NCBI GenBank assembly: GCA_020861125.1
Contig: JAJBSZ010000349.1
Location: 1 to 6,482 of the forward strand
Origin: Planctomycetota bacterium
GTDB taxonomy: Bacteria > Planctomycetota > SZUA-567
Direction of reading: 5' to 3'
DNA: 6,482 nt
Shown: in pieces, positions 5,931 through 6,482 of the stretch
How positions within the stretch are numbered: position 1 is the first letter of the stretch
Layout of the letters: each line of letters starts with the position of its first letter
Made by a program: the position numbers and the translations under genes
Notes under the pieces: model-generated
What the model was told of the DNA's origin: nothing
Database searches by the model: none
Seen by the model: only the letters and a program-made list of their open reading frames with translations

Positions 5931-5995
5931 GAAGGTCCTCCTTCGCCGGATATTCCAACCCTTATGGTCGGAACCAACGGTCCCGATGGGAACGC

Positions 5996-6025
5996 AAAAA
6001 AAGGCCCCGGTCGAGAACCGGGGCC
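5996..6025 (-). terminator. Intrinsic terminator of the minus-strand autotransporter unit
   Basis: A perfect 9-base-pair GC-rich stem, GGCCCCGGT (6003-6011) with ACCGGGGCC (6017-6025), closes a 5-base loop. On the minus strand it is followed by seven T (plus-strand A run 5996-6002). This is the standard rho-independent form and sits 30 bases after the stop of the small cysteine-rich gene. On the plus strand no T-run follows, so it is a poor terminator for gnd in that direction. Confidence 0.88.
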
Positions 6026-6055
6026 ACGCACGTAGAGAGTATTACCGCATCCCGC

Positions 6056-6226
6056 CTACTTTTCCTCTTCCTGATTTTGCCGCATGAACGACATCATGTG
6101 GGTACAGCGCTCGCACACGGCGCACCAGCAGGGATCGCTGCCCATGGACATCTGTTTTTGGACAAACTCCTTGTTGCCGCAGGCGGCACATTTCAGGGTA
6201 TCGCCGGTCAACAGTTTGATTCGCAT
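6056..6226 (-). CDS. Small cysteine-rich protein of unknown function (zinc-ribbon-like), downstream of an autotransporter
   Basis: I do not recognise a family. This 56-residue protein reads from ATG (6226-6224) to TAG (6058-6056). AGGAG stands five bases upstream of the ATG on the minus strand, and the intrinsic terminator lies 30 bases after the stop. The N-terminus (MRIKLLTGDT) leads into a CAAC knuckle at Cys13/Cys16. A dense cluster follows with Cys33, Cys35, Cys38 and Cys41 (C-x-C-x2-C-x2-C), then His43. The tail is Met-rich and acidic and ends EEEK. Six cysteines in paired knuckles suggest zinc or another metal. No signal peptide or membrane segment is seen, so it is probably cytosolic. 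Its start is 15 bases from the autotransporter stop, so the two are likely co-transcribed. Ribosome binding site, terminator and composition make it a likely real gene despite its size. Confidence 0.75.
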   Translation of the reverse strand: MRIKLLTGDTLKCAACGNKEFVQKQMSMGSDPCWCAVCERCTHMMSFMRQNQEEEK

Positions 6227-6241
6227 CGTTTCTCCTTACCG

Positions 6242-6482
6242 TCAGAAGCTCAGGCGGAAGCCGACTTCGCCGTCAAAGATTCGGCTGGTGCCGAAGCTCT
6301 GAAAGCTGGTGCGGGCGCCAGCCTCCCCATACACCGAATATTTATCGTCCTTCCAGTTATACGACGCGCCGAGGGACACGCCGCCCCAGTTGCGCTCATT
6401 CTTGGCAGAACCGCGGTAGCCGCTGACCGACACCCGGTGGCCTTGGCGGAATTCATGGTACCAGTTGGCAACGCCGTAGTAC
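6242..6482 (-). CDS. Autotransporter beta-barrel domain, C-terminal end (rest outside window)
   Basis: Only the last 79 residues are in the window. They read as the final strands of a type V autotransporter translocator, an outer-membrane barrel that carries a passenger domain to the cell surface. Family-like elements in order are YYGVANWYHEF, the strand VSVSGYRGS, NWGGVSLGASYNW, DKYSVYGEAG, and the closing strand GEVGFRLSF. That strand alternates hydrophobic residues and ends in Phe, the recognition signal for the BAM insertion machinery. The passenger, which would define function (adhesin, protease, esterase), is not visible. A GTG lies inside the fragment, but family sequence continues upstream of it, so it is not the start. 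The small cysteine-rich gene follows closely on the same strand. Confidence 0.88.
   Translation of the reverse strand, partial: YYGVANWYHEFRQGHRVSVSGYRGSAKNERNWGGVSLGASYNWKDDKYSVYGEAGARTSFQSFGTSRIFDGEVGFRLSF

Noticed and set aside
5931..5944. GAAGG-TCCT-CCTTC hairpin right after the gnd stop
   Set aside because: It is only five base pairs with no T-run, too weak to call a terminator for gnd.

Overview
The window looks like a GC-rich (roughly 60 % by eye) Gram-negative, probably proteobacterial or desulfobacterial, chromosome. The Gram-negative call rests on the C-terminal end of an autotransporter beta-barrel at the right edge, with its terminal phenylalanine. The phylum is an inference, because no gene here fixes it. 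There is no sign of a transposon, prophage, CRISPR array, tRNA or rRNA.

Layout: (1) 1-332 (+) is the 3' end of trmD (tRNA m1G37 methyltransferase), with no rplS after it. (2) 353-574 (-) is a 73-residue protein with four cysteines, convergent with trmD and separated from it by 20 bases. It has a good ribosome binding site and a credible promoter at 700-727. (3) 575-960 is a gene-free divergent regulatory stretch. (4) 961-2006 (+) is a translationally coupled lrgA-lrgB pair encoding a CidA/LrgA-LrgB membrane system. (5) 2135-2659 (+) is a DJ-1/PfpI-family protein with a probable promoter of its own. (6) 2660-2949 is a leader with several dyads, a candidate promoter and clustered G tracts. (7) 2950-4380 zwf and 4521-5930 gnd (+) are the two NADPH-producing dehydrogenases of the oxidative pentose phosphate pathway. 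An imperfect long inverted repeat lies in the 140 bases between them. (8) On the minus strand at the right edge, an autotransporter C-terminus (6242-6482) is followed after 15 bases by a 56-residue cysteine-rich protein (6056-6226). Downstream of that, a strong intrinsic terminator (5996-6025) is oriented to end this minus-strand unit.

Functionally, zwf and gnd cover steps 1 and 3 of the oxidative pentose phosphate pathway. The 6-phosphogluconolactonase gene (pgl) that often sits between or beside them is absent here. LrgAB homologues are known as murein-hydrolase modulators and, more recently, as pyruvate or glycolate/glycerate transporters. DJ-1/PfpI proteins deal with protein or carbonyl damage. 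A loose theme of carbon overflow and redox stress is therefore possible, but separate predicted promoters argue against one operon.

No clearly new multi-gene system is visible. The points most worth a second look are the two small cysteine-rich proteins (one paired with an autotransporter), the divergent signature positions of the glucose-6-phosphate dehydrogenase, and the inverted repeat between zwf and gnd.
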